DNA of 64,000 bases from Biformimicrobium ophioploci (GTDB lineage: Bacteria; Pseudomonadota; Gammaproteobacteria; Pseudomonadales; Cellvibrionaceae): the NCBI RefSeq assembly GCF_030270605.1, contig NZ_BSYJ01000001.1, positions 310,001 through 374,000 on the forward strand, written 5' to 3'. Positions 1 through 10,078 of the stretch are shown here, piece by piece (within the stretch, counting starts at the first letter, position 1; every line of letters starts with the position of its first letter). Made by a program: the position numbers and the translations under genes. Below the pieces are notes generated by a model, which was given only the letters and a program-made list of their open reading frames with translations, ran no database searches and was not told the DNA's origin.

Positions 1-1294
1 GGCACTCGAGGATATTCAGGGCTCGCTGGCGCACGCACAGATGCTGTCAGAATCCGGCGTCCTGGAAACCGCGGAATTCGAGGCCATCCGCGACGGCCTC
101 AATGCCATTGCCGAGGAGGTTCGCGCCGGCAAACTGGAGTGGTCCGTGGCCCTCGAAGACGTGCACATGAATATCGAGGCCCGTCTGACCGATCGCATCG
201 GTACCGTGGGCAAGAAGCTGCACACCGGCCGCTCCCGTAACGACCAGGTGGCGACCGATATTCGGCTGTGGCTGCGCGGCCAGATCGACGCCATCGGCGC
301 CGAGCTGACCCGGCTGCAGTCCGGGCTGGTGGAGCTGGCAGCAAAGGAATCCGACACCATCATGCCGGGCTTCACCCATCTGCAGGCAGCACAGCCGGTG
401 ACCTTTGGCCACCACCTGCTGGCCTGGAATGAAATGCTGCAGCGCGATTACGAGCGCCTGATGGACTGCCGCAAGCGCGTTAACCGCTCGCCGCTGGGCG
501 CCGCGGCGCTGGCCGGTACCACCTACCCCATCGACCGTGCCCGCTCCGCCGAGCTGCTGGGTTTCAGCGCCCCCACCGAGAATTCGCTGGATTCCGTCAG
601 TGACCGCGACTTCGCCATCGAATTCTGCGCCTTTGCCGCGCTGCTGCTGACCCACCTGTCACGGGCCAGCGAGGAGCTGGTGCTGTGGACGTCCTCGCAG
701 TTCAACTTTATCGAGCTGCCGGACCGCTTCTGCACCGGCTCCTCCATCATGCCGCAGAAAAAGAACCCGGACGTGCCCGAGCTGGTGCGCGGCAAGACTG
801 GCCGGGTCAACGGTCACCTGATTTCACTGCTGACCCTGATGAAGAGCCAGCCACTGGCCTACAACAAGGACAACCAGGAAGACAAGGAGCCGTTGTTCGA
901 CGCAGTCGACACTGTGCGCGACTGCCTGCGTGCGTTCGCCGACATGGCCCCGGCCCTCAAGCCGCGGCGCGAGGTCATGTACGAGGCGGCGAGACGCGGC
1001 TTCTCCACTGCCACCGACCTGGCTGATTACCTGGTGCGCAAGGGCATGCCGTTCCGCGATGCGCACGAGGTGGTAGGCAAATCCGTCGCCTTCGGCGTGG
1101 CCGAGGGCCGTGACCTCTCTGAAATGAGCCTCGACGAGCTGCGCCAGTTCTCAGATACGATCGAGCCGGATGTTTTTGACGTCCTGACGCTGGAAGGCTC
1201 GGTCGCGGCGCGTAATCATATTGGCGGCACGGCACCGGCCCAGGTACTGGCTGCGTGCGAGCGGGCGCGAAACCTGCTAAAAGAGAGGCACTAA
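1..1294 (+). CDS. argH: argininosuccinate lyase (5' end outside window)
   Basis: Last enzyme of arginine biosynthesis, splitting argininosuccinate into arginine and fumarate in the cytoplasm. The reading frame is open from the first full codon at position 2, so the true start lies upstream of the window; about 430 residues are visible and roughly 35 N-terminal ones are missing compared with the usual 457-465. The fumarase/aspartase superfamily signature [12 protein letters not shown] is at about residue 245 of the visible part, and the conserved segments HTGRSRNDQ and PGFTHLQ occur earlier. It ends 76 bp before the cysteine synthase gene on the same strand. Assignment is very secure. Confidence 0.97.
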   Translation, partial: ALEDIQGSLAHAQMLSESGVLETAEFEAIRDGLNAIAEEVRAGKLEWSVALEDVHMNIEARLTDRIGTVGKKLHTGRSRNDQVATDIRLWLRGQIDAIGAELTRLQSGLVELAAKESDTIMPGFTHLQAAQPVTFGHHLLAWNEMLQRDYERLMDCRKRVNRSPLGAAALAGTTYPIDRARSAELLGFSAPTENSLDSVSDRDFAIEFCAFAALLLTHLSRASEELVLWTSSQFNFIELPDRFCTGSSIMPQKKNPDVPELVRGKTGRVNGHLISLLTLMKSQPLAYNKDNQEDKEPLFDAVDTVRDCLRAFADMAPALKPRREVMYEAARRGFSTATDLADYLVRKGMPFRDAHEVVGKSVAFGVAEGRDLSEMSLDELRQFSDTIEPDVFDVLTLEGSVAARNHIGGTAPAQVLAACERARNLLKERH

Positions 1295-1370
1295 CAACAA
1301 AGGCGCTGGCCGACTCCGCGCATGCGGGGCCCGACAGGCACCCAATAAGAACAGGCAAAGGAGATGCATT

Positions 1371-2420
1371 GTGGCCCGTTACGAAAATATCCTCGGCACC
1401 ATTGGCAATACCCCGGTGGTCAGGCTGAACAAGCTGGCCCCGACCCACGTTAACCTGTACGCCAAGATCGAGGCGTTCAACCCGCTGGGGTCGGTCAAGG
1501 ACAGGCTCGCCCTCGGCGTGATCGAGCACGCCGAGAAAAGTGGCGCGCTCAAGCCCGGCCAGACCATCGTCGAGGCCACCAGTGGCAACACCGGCATCGG
1601 CCTCGCCATGGTCTGCGCGCAGAAAGGCTACCCACTGGTCATCACCATGTCAGAGAGTTTCAGCGTGGAGCGGCGCAAGCTGATGCGCTTCCTCGGCGCC
1701 AGGGTGGTACTGACCCCGGCAGCGCTCAAGGGTAGCGGCATGGTGGAGAAGGCCCGGGAGCTGGCGGAAAAGCACGGCTGGTTCCAGACCCGCCAGTTTG
1801 AGAACGAGGCCAACGCCGACTTCCATTCCCGCACCACCGCGCCGGAGATCCTTGCAGACTTCGCCGATATCGGCCTCGATTACTGGGTGACCGGCTATGG
1901 CACCGGCGGCACCCTGAAGGGCGTATCGCGCGTGCTGCGCGAGAAGAGCCCCAACACCCGCATCGTGGTGAGCGAGCCGGATATCGCCAGCCTGCTCAGC
2001 AGCGGCATCGAGCAGAAGCGCAATCCCGATGGCACCCCGGCGGGCACCCACCCGGCCTTCACCCCGCACCCGATCCAGGGCTGGACCCCGGACTTTATCC
2101 CCAAGCTCACCAAGGATGTAGTGGACGCGCACAATTTCGACGAGTTACTGACCGTCAGCGGCCAGCGCGCAATCGAGTGCTCGCGCATGCTGGCGCAACA
2201 GGAAGGCATATTCGTGGGCATCAGCGCAGGCGGCACCTGCGCCACCGCGCTGGAAGTGGCGGAAAAGGCTCCGGCGGGCAGCAATATCCTGTGCATGCTG
2301 CCGGATACCGGCGAGCGCTACCTGAGTACGCCGCTGTTCGAGGGCATCGAGGCGGAGATGTCCGAAGAGGAGTGGGCGCTGGCACGCACCACCCCGGCCG
2401 CCATCCCGGAACAGGCCTGA
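1371..2420 (+). CDS. cysK: cysteine synthase A-type PLP enzyme
   Basis: Fold-type II PLP enzyme that makes cysteine from O-acetylserine and sulfide. Visible are the PLP lysine in GSVKDR (K43), the substrate loop TSGNTG (residues 70-75), the phosphate-binding GTGGT near residue 178, and the C-terminal GISAGG segment. At 349 residues it is longer than the usual 310-325, mostly through an insertion around residues 205-225 and a C-terminal tail. The GTG start at 1371 is preceded at 7 bp by AAAGGAG; the nearby ATG at 1364 is out of frame. The next gene, cyaY, is convergent with a 42 bp gap. CysK rather than CysM or cystathionine beta-synthase is likely but not proven. Confidence 0.88.
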   Translation: MARYENILGTIGNTPVVRLNKLAPTHVNLYAKIEAFNPLGSVKDRLALGVIEHAEKSGALKPGQTIVEATSGNTGIGLAMVCAQKGYPLVITMSESFSVERRKLMRFLGARVVLTPAALKGSGMVEKARELAEKHGWFQTRQFENEANADFHSRTTAPEILADFADIGLDYWVTGYGTGGTLKGVSRVLREKSPNTRIVVSEPDIASLLSSGIEQKRNPDGTPAGTHPAFTPHPIQGWTPDFIPKLTKDVVDAHNFDELLTVSGQRAIECSRMLAQQEGIFVGISAGGTCATALEVAEKAPAGSNILCMLPDTGERYLSTPLFEGIEAEMSEEEWALARTTPAAIPEQA

Positions 2421-2462
2421 TCCGGGTGGGTGTGGACCGGTCAAGCCGGTGCCCGCACCGAA

Positions 2463-2789
2463 TCAGAGTGACAGGGTGACCGGCTCGCTGGACTGTTCCG
2501 TCAGGACCCGGTCCAGCAGTACCGGCAGCGCCTCGCCGGTCTTGCGGCATAGCCAGCCGTCCCCGTCCATCGCCAGGTGATAGCCGCCGGAACGCGCGGC
2601 GACCCACAGCTCCTGCGCGCCGCTCTGGCGCGACAAAATCACCTGGGTGCCGTTTTCTTCCAGCTCCAGGGTCAGCACCGAAGCGCTGCGCTCGTAATCG
2701 ATATCGAGGCCGCTGTCGTCGATCGCCTCTTCCACTGCGGAAAGGGTGTGCTCGATCCGCTCCTCAAAAGCCAATGATGCATTTGCCAT
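2463..2789 (-). CDS. cyaY: frataxin-like iron-sulfur assembly protein CyaY
   Basis: Bacterial frataxin, an acidic cytoplasmic protein that binds iron and modulates the IscS/IscU iron-sulfur assembly complex. The 108-residue product has the acidic first helix (EEAIDDSG), the conserved beta-sheet region with NG, SRQ and the LWVAARSGGYH core, and the WLCRKTGE strand typical of the family (E. coli CyaY is 106 residues). The ATG at 2789 is preferred over an upstream one at 2810 because GGAAG stands 7 bp before it. It is divergent from lptM, with start codons about 100 bp apart, the arrangement found in E. coli and Pseudomonas. Confidence 0.93.
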   Translation of the reverse strand: MANASLAFEERIEHTLSAVEEAIDDSGLDIDYERSASVLTLELEENGTQVILSRQSGAQELWVAARSGGYHLAMDGDGWLCRKTGEALPVLLDRVLTEQSSEPVTLSL

Positions 2790-2888
2790 AGATTTACTTC
2801 CGTTTTGCACGGGCGTCGCTTTTGCCCTGTGCTGGGCGTGGCTATACTAGCACCTCTTTTGCCCATAGGCCCCACACCGGATTTTGTT

Positions 2889-3080
2889 ATGCAGGGACCC
2901 CTCCCCAAGGCATCCCAGGCCAGTCGCACACTGGCTGGCGCAGCACTGATTTTCGCACTCCTCGCCACAGCGGGCTGCGGCCAGAAAGGACCGCTGTACC
3001 TGCCGCAGGACGTGGCCGAGCCAGCGCCCGCCACTGACGAAAACCGGGACGAAGACGCACAGGACGCACCGCCGAAATAA
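2889..3080 (+). CDS. lptM: LptM/YifL-type small lipoprotein
   Basis: Small outer-membrane lipoprotein of the YifL/LptM family, which in E. coli helps the LptD/E lipopolysaccharide translocon mature. The 63-residue product has a signal peptide ending in the lipobox LATAGC, followed directly by the family signature GQKGPLYLP and an acidic, proline-rich tail. The ATG at 2889 gives a normal signal peptide; the longer frame starting at 2805 does not. The stop codon overlaps the lysA start by one base (TAATG), so translation is probably coupled. The neighbourhood cyaY/lptM-lysA-dapF is strongly conserved and supports the call. Confidence 0.9.
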   Translation: MQGPLPKASQASRTLAGAALIFALLATAGCGQKGPLYLPQDVAEPAPATDENRDEDAQDAPPK

Positions 3081-4324
3081 TGACAGATTTTAGCTACAGG
3101 GATGGCGAGCTCTACGCCGAAGAGGTGCCGCTACAGCAAATAGCGGCGGAACATGGCACGCCCGCCTTTGTCTACAGCCGCGCGCATATCGAGCGCCAGT
3201 ACAAGGAGTATGCCAGCGCGCTGGCAGACCAGCCCGGCCTGATCTGCTATGCGGTCAAGGCCAACAGCAACCTGGCGGTGCTCAATCTGCTGGCACGACT
3301 GGGTGCCGGCTTCGATATCGTATCCGGCGGTGAGCTGGAGCGGGTGCTGGCGGCCGGTGGCGACCCGTCCCGCATCGTCTTTTCCGGCGTTGGCAAGACC
3401 GCAGCGGAAATGCAGCGCGCGCTGGAAGTGGGCGTGCACTGCTTCAATGTGGAATCTGCAGCAGAACTGGAGCGCCTGGCGCACGTGGCGGAGAGCTGCG
3501 GCGTGGTCGCGCCGGTTTCCCTGCGGGTAAACCCGGACGTCGATGCCCAGACCCACCCCTACATCTCCACAGGCCTCAAGGAAAACAAGTTCGGCGTTGC
3601 CATCGATCAGGCACCCGAGGTGTATGCCAGTGCGGCGGCTTCCCCGCACCTGCAGGTGATTGGCGTGGACTGCCATATCGGGTCCCAGCTGACCGAGTTG
3701 GCGCCGTTCCTCGATGCACTGGACCGGGTACTGCTGCTGGTGGATGCACTGGCCGAATCCGGCATCAATCTCAAGCACATCGACCTCGGCGGCGGCCTGG
3801 GCGTGCGCTACCGCAGCGAGAACCCACCGGCGATCGGCGACCTGGTCGCCGCGGTGCGCGACAAGATCAGCGCACGCGGCCTGCAGCTGGTGCTGGAGCC
3901 GGGGCGCTCCATCGTCGCCAACGCCGGCGTCCTGTTGACGAAAGTCGAGTTCCTCAAGCGCACCGAGGCCCACAACTTTGCCATTGTCGACGCCGCCATG
4001 AACGACAACCTGCGCCCTGCGCTATACCAGGCGTGGCAGGACATAGTGCCGCTGGTGCCCGGCCACGGCCAGCCGGAGCTTTGGGATATCGTTGGCCCGG
4101 TGTGCGAGACCGGTGACTTCCTGGGCAAGAACCGCGAGCTGGCACTGGAGCAGGGCCAGCTACTGGCGATGCTGTCCGCCGGCGCCTACGGTTTCACCAT
4201 GAGCTCGAACTACAATTCGCGCCCACGCGCGGTTGAAATCCTGGTGGACGGCAATGCGGTGCACGTGGTGCGCCCGCGAGAGAGTTTCGAGGACCTGGTG
4301 CGGGGCGAGCAGCCCCTGCCCTGA
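3080..4324 (+). CDS. lysA: diaminopimelate decarboxylase
   Basis: PLP-dependent decarboxylation of meso-diaminopimelate to lysine, the last step of lysine synthesis. The 414-residue product has the alanine-racemase-fold barrel with the PLP lysine in YAVKAN (K60), HIGSQ near residue 197, the glycine-rich phosphate site GGGLG, and EPGR near residue 275; the C-terminal beta domain carries the CETGD motif that contributes the active-site cysteine. The start overlaps the lptM stop. dapF, acting earlier in the same pathway, follows about 100 bp downstream, so this looks like one lysine/peptidoglycan-precursor transcript. Confidence 0.96.
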   Translation: MTDFSYRDGELYAEEVPLQQIAAEHGTPAFVYSRAHIERQYKEYASALADQPGLICYAVKANSNLAVLNLLARLGAGFDIVSGGELERVLAAGGDPSRIVFSGVGKTAAEMQRALEVGVHCFNVESAAELERLAHVAESCGVVAPVSLRVNPDVDAQTHPYISTGLKENKFGVAIDQAPEVYASAAASPHLQVIGVDCHIGSQLTELAPFLDALDRVLLLVDALAESGINLKHIDLGGGLGVRYRSENPPAIGDLVAAVRDKISARGLQLVLEPGRSIVANAGVLLTKVEFLKRTEAHNFAIVDAAMNDNLRPALYQAWQDIVPLVPGHGQPELWDIVGPVCETGDFLGKNRELALEQGQLLAMLSAGAYGFTMSSNYNSRPRAVEILVDGNAVHVVRPRESFEDLVRGEQPLP

Positions 4325-4421
4325 CCGCCGCTGCCTGATCAGACGCCGCGAAATTTGCCCTGTGCAAGCGGGGCGTTTTGCGGCAATCTGTCCTGCAGGT
4401 TTTGTTACAGAGGCACCCGCA

Positions 4422-5252
4422 ATGCGGCTCAAGTTCACCAAGATGCACGGACTCGGCAACGACTTCGTCATGCTCGACGGTATCAGCCAGCGGATCGCCC
4501 TGACCCCGGAAAAAATTCGCGAAGTTTCAGACCGCCACACCGGTATCGGCTGCGACCAGATCCTGCTGGTGGAAGCCCCGCGCAAACCCGATATCGACTT
4601 TCGCTATCGGATATACAACGCCGACGGTAGTGAAGTGGAGAACTGCGGCAACGGTGCACGCTGTTTTGCCCGCTTCGTTCGCGACCAGCGCCTCACCGCC
4701 AAGGATGTCATTCGCGTGGAAACCAGCAGTGAAACCATGCAGCTTTCCGTGCGCGACGACGGCCAGGTGCAGGTCGACATGGGCGTGCCGCGCCTGGCGC
4801 CTGCAGTGATTCCATTCGAAGCAGACAGCGAGTCTGTCACCTACCCGCTGCAAGTCGGCGGCCAGACGCTGCAAGTGAGCGCGGTATCCATGGGCAACCC
4901 GCATGCGGTACTGCAGGTTGACGATATCGATAGCGCGCCGGTGGAAACCCTCGGGCCCGCGGTCGAGTCACACCCGCGTTTCCCGCAGAAAGCCAACGCC
5001 GGTTTCGCCGAGGTGGTATCCCGCAAACATATCCGCCTGCGGGTCTACGAGCGCGGTGCCGGCGAGACCCGTGCCTGTGGCACCGGCGCCTGCGCCGCGG
5101 TAGTGGCCATGCGCCTGCGCGAGCTGGTGGATCCGGAAGTGCGGGTATCCCTGCCCGGTGGCGACCTGACCATACACTGGCAGGAGCCCGGCCAGCCGGT
5201 TACCATGACCGGACCGGCAACCAAAATTTTCCACGGCCACATCAATCTCTAG
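4422..5252 (+). CDS. dapF: diaminopimelate epimerase
   Basis: Interconverts LL- and meso-diaminopimelate, feeding both LysA and cell-wall synthesis, by a two-cysteine acid/base mechanism without a cofactor. Both catalytic cysteines are seen: NCGNGARC at about residue 75 and ACGTGAC at about residue 218. The start at 4422 ([15 protein letters not shown]) matches the usual N-terminus and gives 276 residues (E. coli 274); the frame is open back to 4233 inside lysA but that extension does not look like family sequence. The DUF484 gene starts 3 bp after the stop. Confidence 0.96.
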   Translation: MRLKFTKMHGLGNDFVMLDGISQRIALTPEKIREVSDRHTGIGCDQILLVEAPRKPDIDFRYRIYNADGSEVENCGNGARCFARFVRDQRLTAKDVIRVETSSETMQLSVRDDGQVQVDMGVPRLAPAVIPFEADSESVTYPLQVGGQTLQVSAVSMGNPHAVLQVDDIDSAPVETLGPAVESHPRFPQKANAGFAEVVSRKHIRLRVYERGAGETRACGTGACAAVVAMRLRELVDPEVRVSLPGGDLTIHWQEPGQPVTMTGPATKIFHGHINL

Positions 5253-5255
5253 AAC

Positions 5256-5966
5256 ATGACCGAACAAACATTAGAAGAACAAACGGTACCTGCGGCGCGC
5301 GATGACGGACGGGAAAAAGACCTGGTGGCCCGGCAGGTCAGCCGCTACCTGCGCAACAACCCGCAATTCTTTCTCGACAACCTGGAGCTGCTGGACACCA
5401 TCCAGATCCCGCAGGAGAACGGCAAGACCGTGAGCCTGCTCGCGCACCAGGTCAAACTGCTGCGCGAGCGCAATGTCTCCATGCGCCAGCGCCTCGACCA
5501 GCTGCTGGAAACCGCGCGCAGCAATGATCAGCTCTTTCACCACACCCGCACCCTGGTGCTGCAACTGCTGGATGCGGATTCCGTCGCCGCGGTGACCGCC
5601 GCGCTGTACCGCAGCTTCCGTGAGGATTTCGGTGTGGCCCACACCAGCCTGTACCTGTTCAAGGGTTCGGACCGGGCGGCGCCGGCCAGGCGCTGCTCCC
5701 TCGCCCGTGCGGAGGAGAACATTGGCGGCCTGCTGCGCACCGGGCGCACTTTCTGCGGCACGCTGCGCGACGAGGAAAAACAGTTCCTGTTTGGCGAAGA
5801 CGCCAGTGAAGTGGCCTCTGCCGCGGTGGTGCCGCTCGCGGACGAACTGGGCATTCTCGCCATCGGCAACCCTGCGCCCGACCACTACCGCTCCAGCCTC
5901 GACACCATGTTCCTGAGCTATATCGCAGAGGTCCTGCAGAAGGTCCTGCCGCAACTGGCGCGCTGA
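5256..5966 (+). CDS. DUF484 family protein
   Basis: A 236-residue cytoplasmic protein of the DUF484 family, usually found between dapF and xerC in gammaproteobacteria; its biochemical role is not established. Residues 25-50 hold the typical helical start (VSRYLRNNPQFF), followed by a probable coiled coil (LLRER, residues 60-90) and a GAF-like domain to the end. It begins 3 bp after dapF and ends 1 bp before xerC, so the three are almost certainly co-translated. Confidence 0.9.
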   Translation: MTEQTLEEQTVPAARDDGREKDLVARQVSRYLRNNPQFFLDNLELLDTIQIPQENGKTVSLLAHQVKLLRERNVSMRQRLDQLLETARSNDQLFHHTRTLVLQLLDADSVAAVTAALYRSFREDFGVAHTSLYLFKGSDRAAPARRCSLARAEENIGGLLRTGRTFCGTLRDEEKQFLFGEDASEVASAAVVPLADELGILAIGNPAPDHYRSSLDTMFLSYIAEVLQKVLPQLAR

Positions 5967-5967
5967 C

Positions 5968-6879
5968 ATGGCCGGCCCGGGCCTCGCGGAAGCCATTGAA
6001 GCATTCCTGCTATCGCTGGAGCGCGGCGGACGCCATTCGGCACACACGCTGGCAGCTTACCGCCGCGACCTGGGTAAACTGCAACGCCTTGCCGACCAGG
6101 ACCAGGTCAGCGCACTGCGCGATATCGATGAAAAACAACTGCGCAGCTGGCTGGCTGGCCTGCACCGCCGCGGGCAGAAGCCCAAGACCCTGCAGCGCTG
6201 GCTTGCCGCGGTGCGCGGCCTGTTCGAATTTTCCCTGCACGAGTACCGCCTGCCGTTCAATCCCGCCCGCGACCTGCGCACCCCCAAGGGCGAGCGGCGC
6301 CTGCCAAAACTGCTGGACGTCGATGCCGCGACCAGTTTTGTCGAGTCCGCCGATGATGACCTGCTCGGTGTCAGGGACCGCGCCATGGCGGAACTCTTTT
6401 ACAGTTCCGGGTTGCGTCTTTCCGAACTGGTGCAATGCCGCTGGCAGGACCTGGACGAGGGCGGCAGCCTGCTCAGGGTGACAGGCAAGGGCAACAAGGA
6501 GCGCGTGGTACCCGTCGGACGCCACGCACGCGAGGCACTGGCCCGCTGGCGGGAACAGGGGCCGACGACAGACGATGATTTCATCTTCACTTCGACCAGG
6601 GGCCAGCCGCTGAGTGCGCGCGCGATACAGAAACGCGTGAGCCGGCTCGCACAGGTCGCCGGCAATGGCCAGCACGTGCACCCGCACATGCTGCGCCATT
6701 CATTTGCCAGCCACATGCTGGAATCCAGCGGCGACCTGCGTGCGGTACAGGAATTGCTGGGGCATGCCGACATCGGCACCACCCAGATTTACACACACCT
6801 GGATTTCCAGCACCTCGCCAGTGTTTACGACAAGGCCCACCCGCGGGCGACCGATACCAGGGAACAAGACGAAGAATAA
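5968..6879 (+). CDS. xerC: site-specific tyrosine recombinase XerC
   Basis: Resolves chromosome dimers at dif together with XerD and FtsK. The 303-residue product has an N-terminal SAM-like core-binding domain (residues 5-90) and a catalytic domain with the first arginine in YSSGLRLSEL (about residue 150), the lysine in the following beta hairpin, HxLRH at about 238, the histidine in LLGHADI and the nucleophilic tyrosine in TQIYTH. The start is 1 bp after the DUF484 stop. The position after dapF-DUF484 distinguishes it from XerD and from phage integrases. Confidence 0.95.
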   Translation: MAGPGLAEAIEAFLLSLERGGRHSAHTLAAYRRDLGKLQRLADQDQVSALRDIDEKQLRSWLAGLHRRGQKPKTLQRWLAAVRGLFEFSLHEYRLPFNPARDLRTPKGERRLPKLLDVDAATSFVESADDDLLGVRDRAMAELFYSSGLRLSELVQCRWQDLDEGGSLLRVTGKGNKERVVPVGRHAREALARWREQGPTTDDDFIFTSTRGQPLSARAIQKRVSRLAQVAGNGQHVHPHMLRHSFASHMLESSGDLRAVQELLGHADIGTTQIYTHLDFQHLASVYDKAHPRATDTREQDEE

Positions 6880-6894
6880 TTCGGGAGGGAGCAG

Positions 6895-6920
6895 CCAGGT
6901 TACCGGAACCGGTAACCTGG
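6895..6920. terminator. perfect 12-bp inverted repeat between convergent genes
   Basis: CCAGGTTACCGG, a 2-base AA spacer, then the exact reverse complement CCGGTAACCTGG. It lies between the ends of xerC (+) and the sutA-like gene (-), where a bidirectional terminator is expected. There is no clear run of T on either side, so it may be a weak or Rho-assisted terminator or a protein-binding palindrome. Confidence 0.5.
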
Positions 6921-6935
6921 CCTTCACCAGCAGGA

Positions 6936-7196
6936 TCAGATAGGCCGGCTGCCGTATTTTGGCTGCGGCTTGCGCGGCGGGTCGGCAGTCACATTCGGGT
7001 CTATCTCGCTGATAGTCCCGCCGGATGCCAGAAACGATTCGACATCATCCGTAAGGCGCTCCCTTGCACGCAGGCGCGAGCTGATACTTCGCTCCTCACC
7101 CAGGTCCTCGAGTTTGCTGTCTTGCTTCGGGGCGCGCCCCTTGCCGCGCCCGGCTGCCGCCTTACCAGAACCGTTTGAATAGATCTCTTCTGCCAT
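6936..7196 (-). CDS. sutA: SutA-like RNA polymerase-associated regulator
   Basis: Small (86-residue) acidic/basic, probably disordered protein resembling SutA of Pseudomonas, which binds RNA polymerase and promotes transcription during slow growth. Recognised features are the Gly/Lys-rich N-terminal linker, a central helix (RERLTDDVESFLASGG, about residues 48-63) and a C-terminal tail ending KYGSRPI, which I recall as typical of the family. The start at 7196 is preferred to 7244 because GAGG lies 8 bp upstream. In Pseudomonas the gene also sits near xerC and amtB-glnK, which supports the call. The family assignment is from memory. Confidence 0.72.
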   Translation of the reverse strand: MAEEIYSNGSGKAAAGRGKGRAPKQDSKLEDLGEERSISSRLRARERLTDDVESFLASGGTISEIDPNVTADPPRKPQPKYGSRPI

Positions 7197-7491
7197 GACC
7201 TGTACCTCGTAACTCCGGCACAGCAAACTGCCGCTGCGCCTCAACCCCTGTTACACAGGCGGCGTGGTCGACCTACCGCCTGTAATCAGGCCTTGCCGCG
7301 CACAAAAAGGTTGCCCCCTGGATCTGCACGGACAGGCGATAAATATATAGGTCTAAAGGGGAGAGGTTGCGAGCGAGTCACGCGCCGCACCGGTACGATA
7401 CTGGCGTACAATCTAACTTGTCTGGCGGGTCCCGCGACTTTTGACCGGGGTTCCCGGTGTGGCTTGCAGGTTGCGAGCCGGAAGGAGGAAA
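7197..7491. other. intergenic stretch without a recognisable gene
   Basis: Stretch between the sutA-like start and the glnK terminator, 295 bases. It must hold the sutA promoter on the minus strand. I see no convincing reading frame, RNA gene or repeat; a frame open on the plus strand from 7293 has an Arg/Ser-biased composition and continues antisense into glnK, so I regard it as non-coding. Confidence 0.5.
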
Positions 7492-7515
7492 GGGATGCCG
7501 GCGAGCCGGCATCCC
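7492..7515 (-). terminator. glnK intrinsic terminator
   Basis: Perfect 11-bp inverted repeat GGGATGCCGGC with a 2-base loop, starting 7 bp after the glnK stop on the minus strand and followed in that direction by the pyrimidine-rich tail TTTCCTCCTTCC. The tail is only partly T, so termination may be incomplete. Confidence 0.65.
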
Positions 7516-7522
7516 AAAGTCA

Positions 7523-7953
<431 letters not shown>

Positions 7954-7996
7954 CTTCCAGGTATCTCTACCGGTTTCAGTCACTGTCACCAGTCAC

Positions 7997-9277
7997 TTAC
8001 TTGTTCATAAATTCCGGGTAGGCTTCCATGCCGCACTCGGCAATGTCCACACCCTGCATTTCCTCGTCTTCGGTCACCCGGATACCGGTTACCAGACGGA
8101 TCACATACCAGACCGCGAAGGAAGCTGCGAAGACCCATGCGAAGATGGTGGCCGCACCGGCCAGCTGTCCGGTAAAGGTGGAACCATCGTTGGTTACCGG
8201 CACCAGCATCAGGCCCAGAAAGCCCACAACACCGTGCACGGAAATCGCACCGACCGGATCATCGATCTTCAGCTTGTCCAGGGTGATGATGGAGAACACC
8301 ACCAGTACGCCACCGAGGGCACCGAACGCAGTCGCCTGCATCGGGGTCGGGGTGGACGGTTCTGCGGTAATCGCAACCAGACCCGCCAGGGCACCGTTGA
8401 GCAGCATGGTCAGGTCGGCCTTGCCGAACAGCAGACGCGCAACCAGCAGGGCCGCAACGGCACCGCCGGCAGCGGCAGCATTGGTATTCAGGAATACCAT
8501 CGCCACGGAGTTGGCACTGGCAGCATCGCCGAGCTTCAGTACGGAACCGCCGTTGAAGCCGAACCAGCCCATCCACAGGATGAAGGTACCGAGGGTGGCC
8601 AGCGGCAGGTTTGCGCCGGGAATCGCATACACTTCACCGTTGGGGCCGTACTTGCCCTTACGTGCACCCAGCAGCAGTACGCCAGCCAGGGCAGCAGCTG
8701 CACCAGCCATGTGTACGATGCCGGAGCCGGCGAAGTCGGAGAAGCCCAGTTCACCCAGGTTGTAGAGGCCGAATACGTCATCGCCGTTCCAGGTCCAGGC
8801 GCCTTCCATCGGGTAGATGAAGCCGGTCAGGGCCACGGCGAACAACAGGAAGCTCCACAGCTTCATGCGCTCTGCAACAGCACCGGAGACGATGGACATG
8901 GCAGTCGCCACGAACACCACCTGGAAGAAGAAGTCGGACGCATCCGAGTAAACCGCGTCGCCGTCAAAACCGGCTTCGACACTTTCCGCCAGCACCGCAG
9001 CCGTGAGTGCGTCAGCGGAGTCGGCGCCGTCCAGCGCGATGCCGGCCAGGCCGTAGCCGCCGCCGTACATGATTTCATAACCACACAGGAGATACATGAC
9101 GCAGGCAATCGCAAACAGGGCGACATTCTTGGTCAGGATCTCAGTGGTATTTTTGCTGCGTACCAGGCCGGCTTCCAGCATGGAAAAACCGGCGGCCATC
9201 CACATGACCAGCGCACCGCAGACCAGGAAATAAAAGGTGTCAATTGCGTACTGCAACTGAAAGATATTGCCTTCCAT
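7997..9277 (-). CDS. amtB: ammonium transporter
   Basis: Inner-membrane trimeric channel for ammonium, inhibited by GlnK insertion when nitrogen is plentiful. The 426-residue product has eleven predicted membrane segments and the Amt signature region. The two pore histidines are probably those in IVHMAGAAAA (about residue 185) and ISVHGVVGF (about residue 345). A hydrophilic insert with many Asp/Ala around residues 80-110 is longer than in E. coli AmtB and there is no obvious cleavable signal. GGAG lies before the ATG at 9277. It follows the TorF porin gene by 47 bp and precedes glnK. Confidence 0.95.
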   Translation of the reverse strand: MEGNIFQLQYAIDTFYFLVCGALVMWMAAGFSMLEAGLVRSKNTTEILTKNVALFAIACVMYLLCGYEIMYGGGYGLAGIALDGADSADALTAAVLAESVEAGFDGDAVYSDASDFFFQVVFVATAMSIVSGAVAERMKLWSFLLFAVALTGFIYPMEGAWTWNGDDVFGLYNLGELGFSDFAGSGIVHMAGAAAALAGVLLLGARKGKYGPNGEVYAIPGANLPLATLGTFILWMGWFGFNGGSVLKLGDAASANSVAMVFLNTNAAAAGGAVAALLVARLLFGKADLTMLLNGALAGLVAITAEPSTPTPMQATAFGALGGVLVVFSIITLDKLKIDDPVGAISVHGVVGFLGLMLVPVTNDGSTFTGQLAGAATIFAWVFAASFAVWYVIRLVTGIRVTEDEEMQGVDIAECGMEAYPEFMNK

Positions 9278-9324
9278 TTATCGCTCCAAGTTTCTGATGA
9301 TTGTTATTTACCTGCGCCAGTGGC

Positions 9325-10026
9325 TTACAGGCTCTTGCTAAAGGACAGGACGCCGGTCGCTTCACACCAGTCGGTGTCGTAACAGCCGAAATCGTCAACA
9401 TCGGTTCCCACCAGGGCCAGGCCAACCTCAACGCCATTGAACTCCTTGCTCAGGGCAACGGAGTAATCCAGGTAGGAATCTTCATCCTGCACGAAGCCCA
9501 CTTCGTCGAAGCTGTTGTAGCCGACATGGGCACTCAGACTTACTCCAGCAAGTTCCGTGCCATAATCCAGCGAGTAGTAGGTGAATTTACCGGTCTCTGC
9601 GAAGTAATCGTCGGAGTAGGCAATGCCGAAGGAGAAGTCGGCGACGCTGATGCTGCCGTACAGCTCCTGGTAATCTTCCTTGACGTCACTTCCCGGGTAG
9701 TCGTAGTAGAGGTAGCCCACGTCGAAGCTGACAGTTTCCGATACCGAGCCGCTGTAGCCCATGTACCAATCCTGCTCCATGGAAGTACCGGCATAGCCGA
9801 AGTCGACGCTGGAACCCCAGGTGCCCGCATAAAAGCCGTTACCCAGGTCCAGGTCGAAGCCGCCCTGCAGGGCAACACCAGTGTCGGACTGGGAGATACC
9901 GCGGAAGCGATAGTCGCTGGTCAGCGCGAAGTTGGCACTGAAGGCCGGACCTTCTTCCTGGGCGATGGCCGCGGGGCCAGCGGTCAACGCGAATCCGAGC
10001 AGTGCGAGTTGGATGTGCTTGTTCAT
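9325..10026 (-). CDS. TorF family putative porin
   Basis: Outer-membrane beta-barrel of the TorF/Gcw_chp family (TIGR02001), 233 residues with a signal peptide cleaved after AIAQ (about residue 23). The mature part opens with the family-typical SANFALTSDYRFRGISQS segment and then alternates aromatic/hydrophobic strands with short Asp/Gly turns, ending in a terminal beta strand. Function is not established; proximity to amtB suggests uptake of a nitrogen compound, which is inference. A sigma-54-like promoter lies 53 bp upstream, so porin, amtB and glnK are probably one nitrogen-controlled unit. Confidence 0.85.
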   Translation of the reverse strand: MNKHIQLALLGFALTAGPAAIAQEEGPAFSANFALTSDYRFRGISQSDTGVALQGGFDLDLGNGFYAGTWGSSVDFGYAGTSMEQDWYMGYSGSVSETVSFDVGYLYYDYPGSDVKEDYQELYGSISVADFSFGIAYSDDYFAETGKFTYYSLDYGTELAGVSLSAHVGYNSFDEVGFVQDEDSYLDYSVALSKEFNGVEVGLALVGTDVDDFGCYDTDWCEATGVLSFSKSL

Positions 10027-10078
10027 TGTGTCTTGTTCCCTAAGTGTGTGCGTTGTTGTTTACCGACGCAGGCTTCAT

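Noticed and set aside
8028-9382. Long plus-strand frames (up to 382 codons) over the amtB region
   Set aside because: They are antisense to amtB, a textbook family member, have no ribosome binding site and show composition typical of the complement of GC-rich coding DNA.
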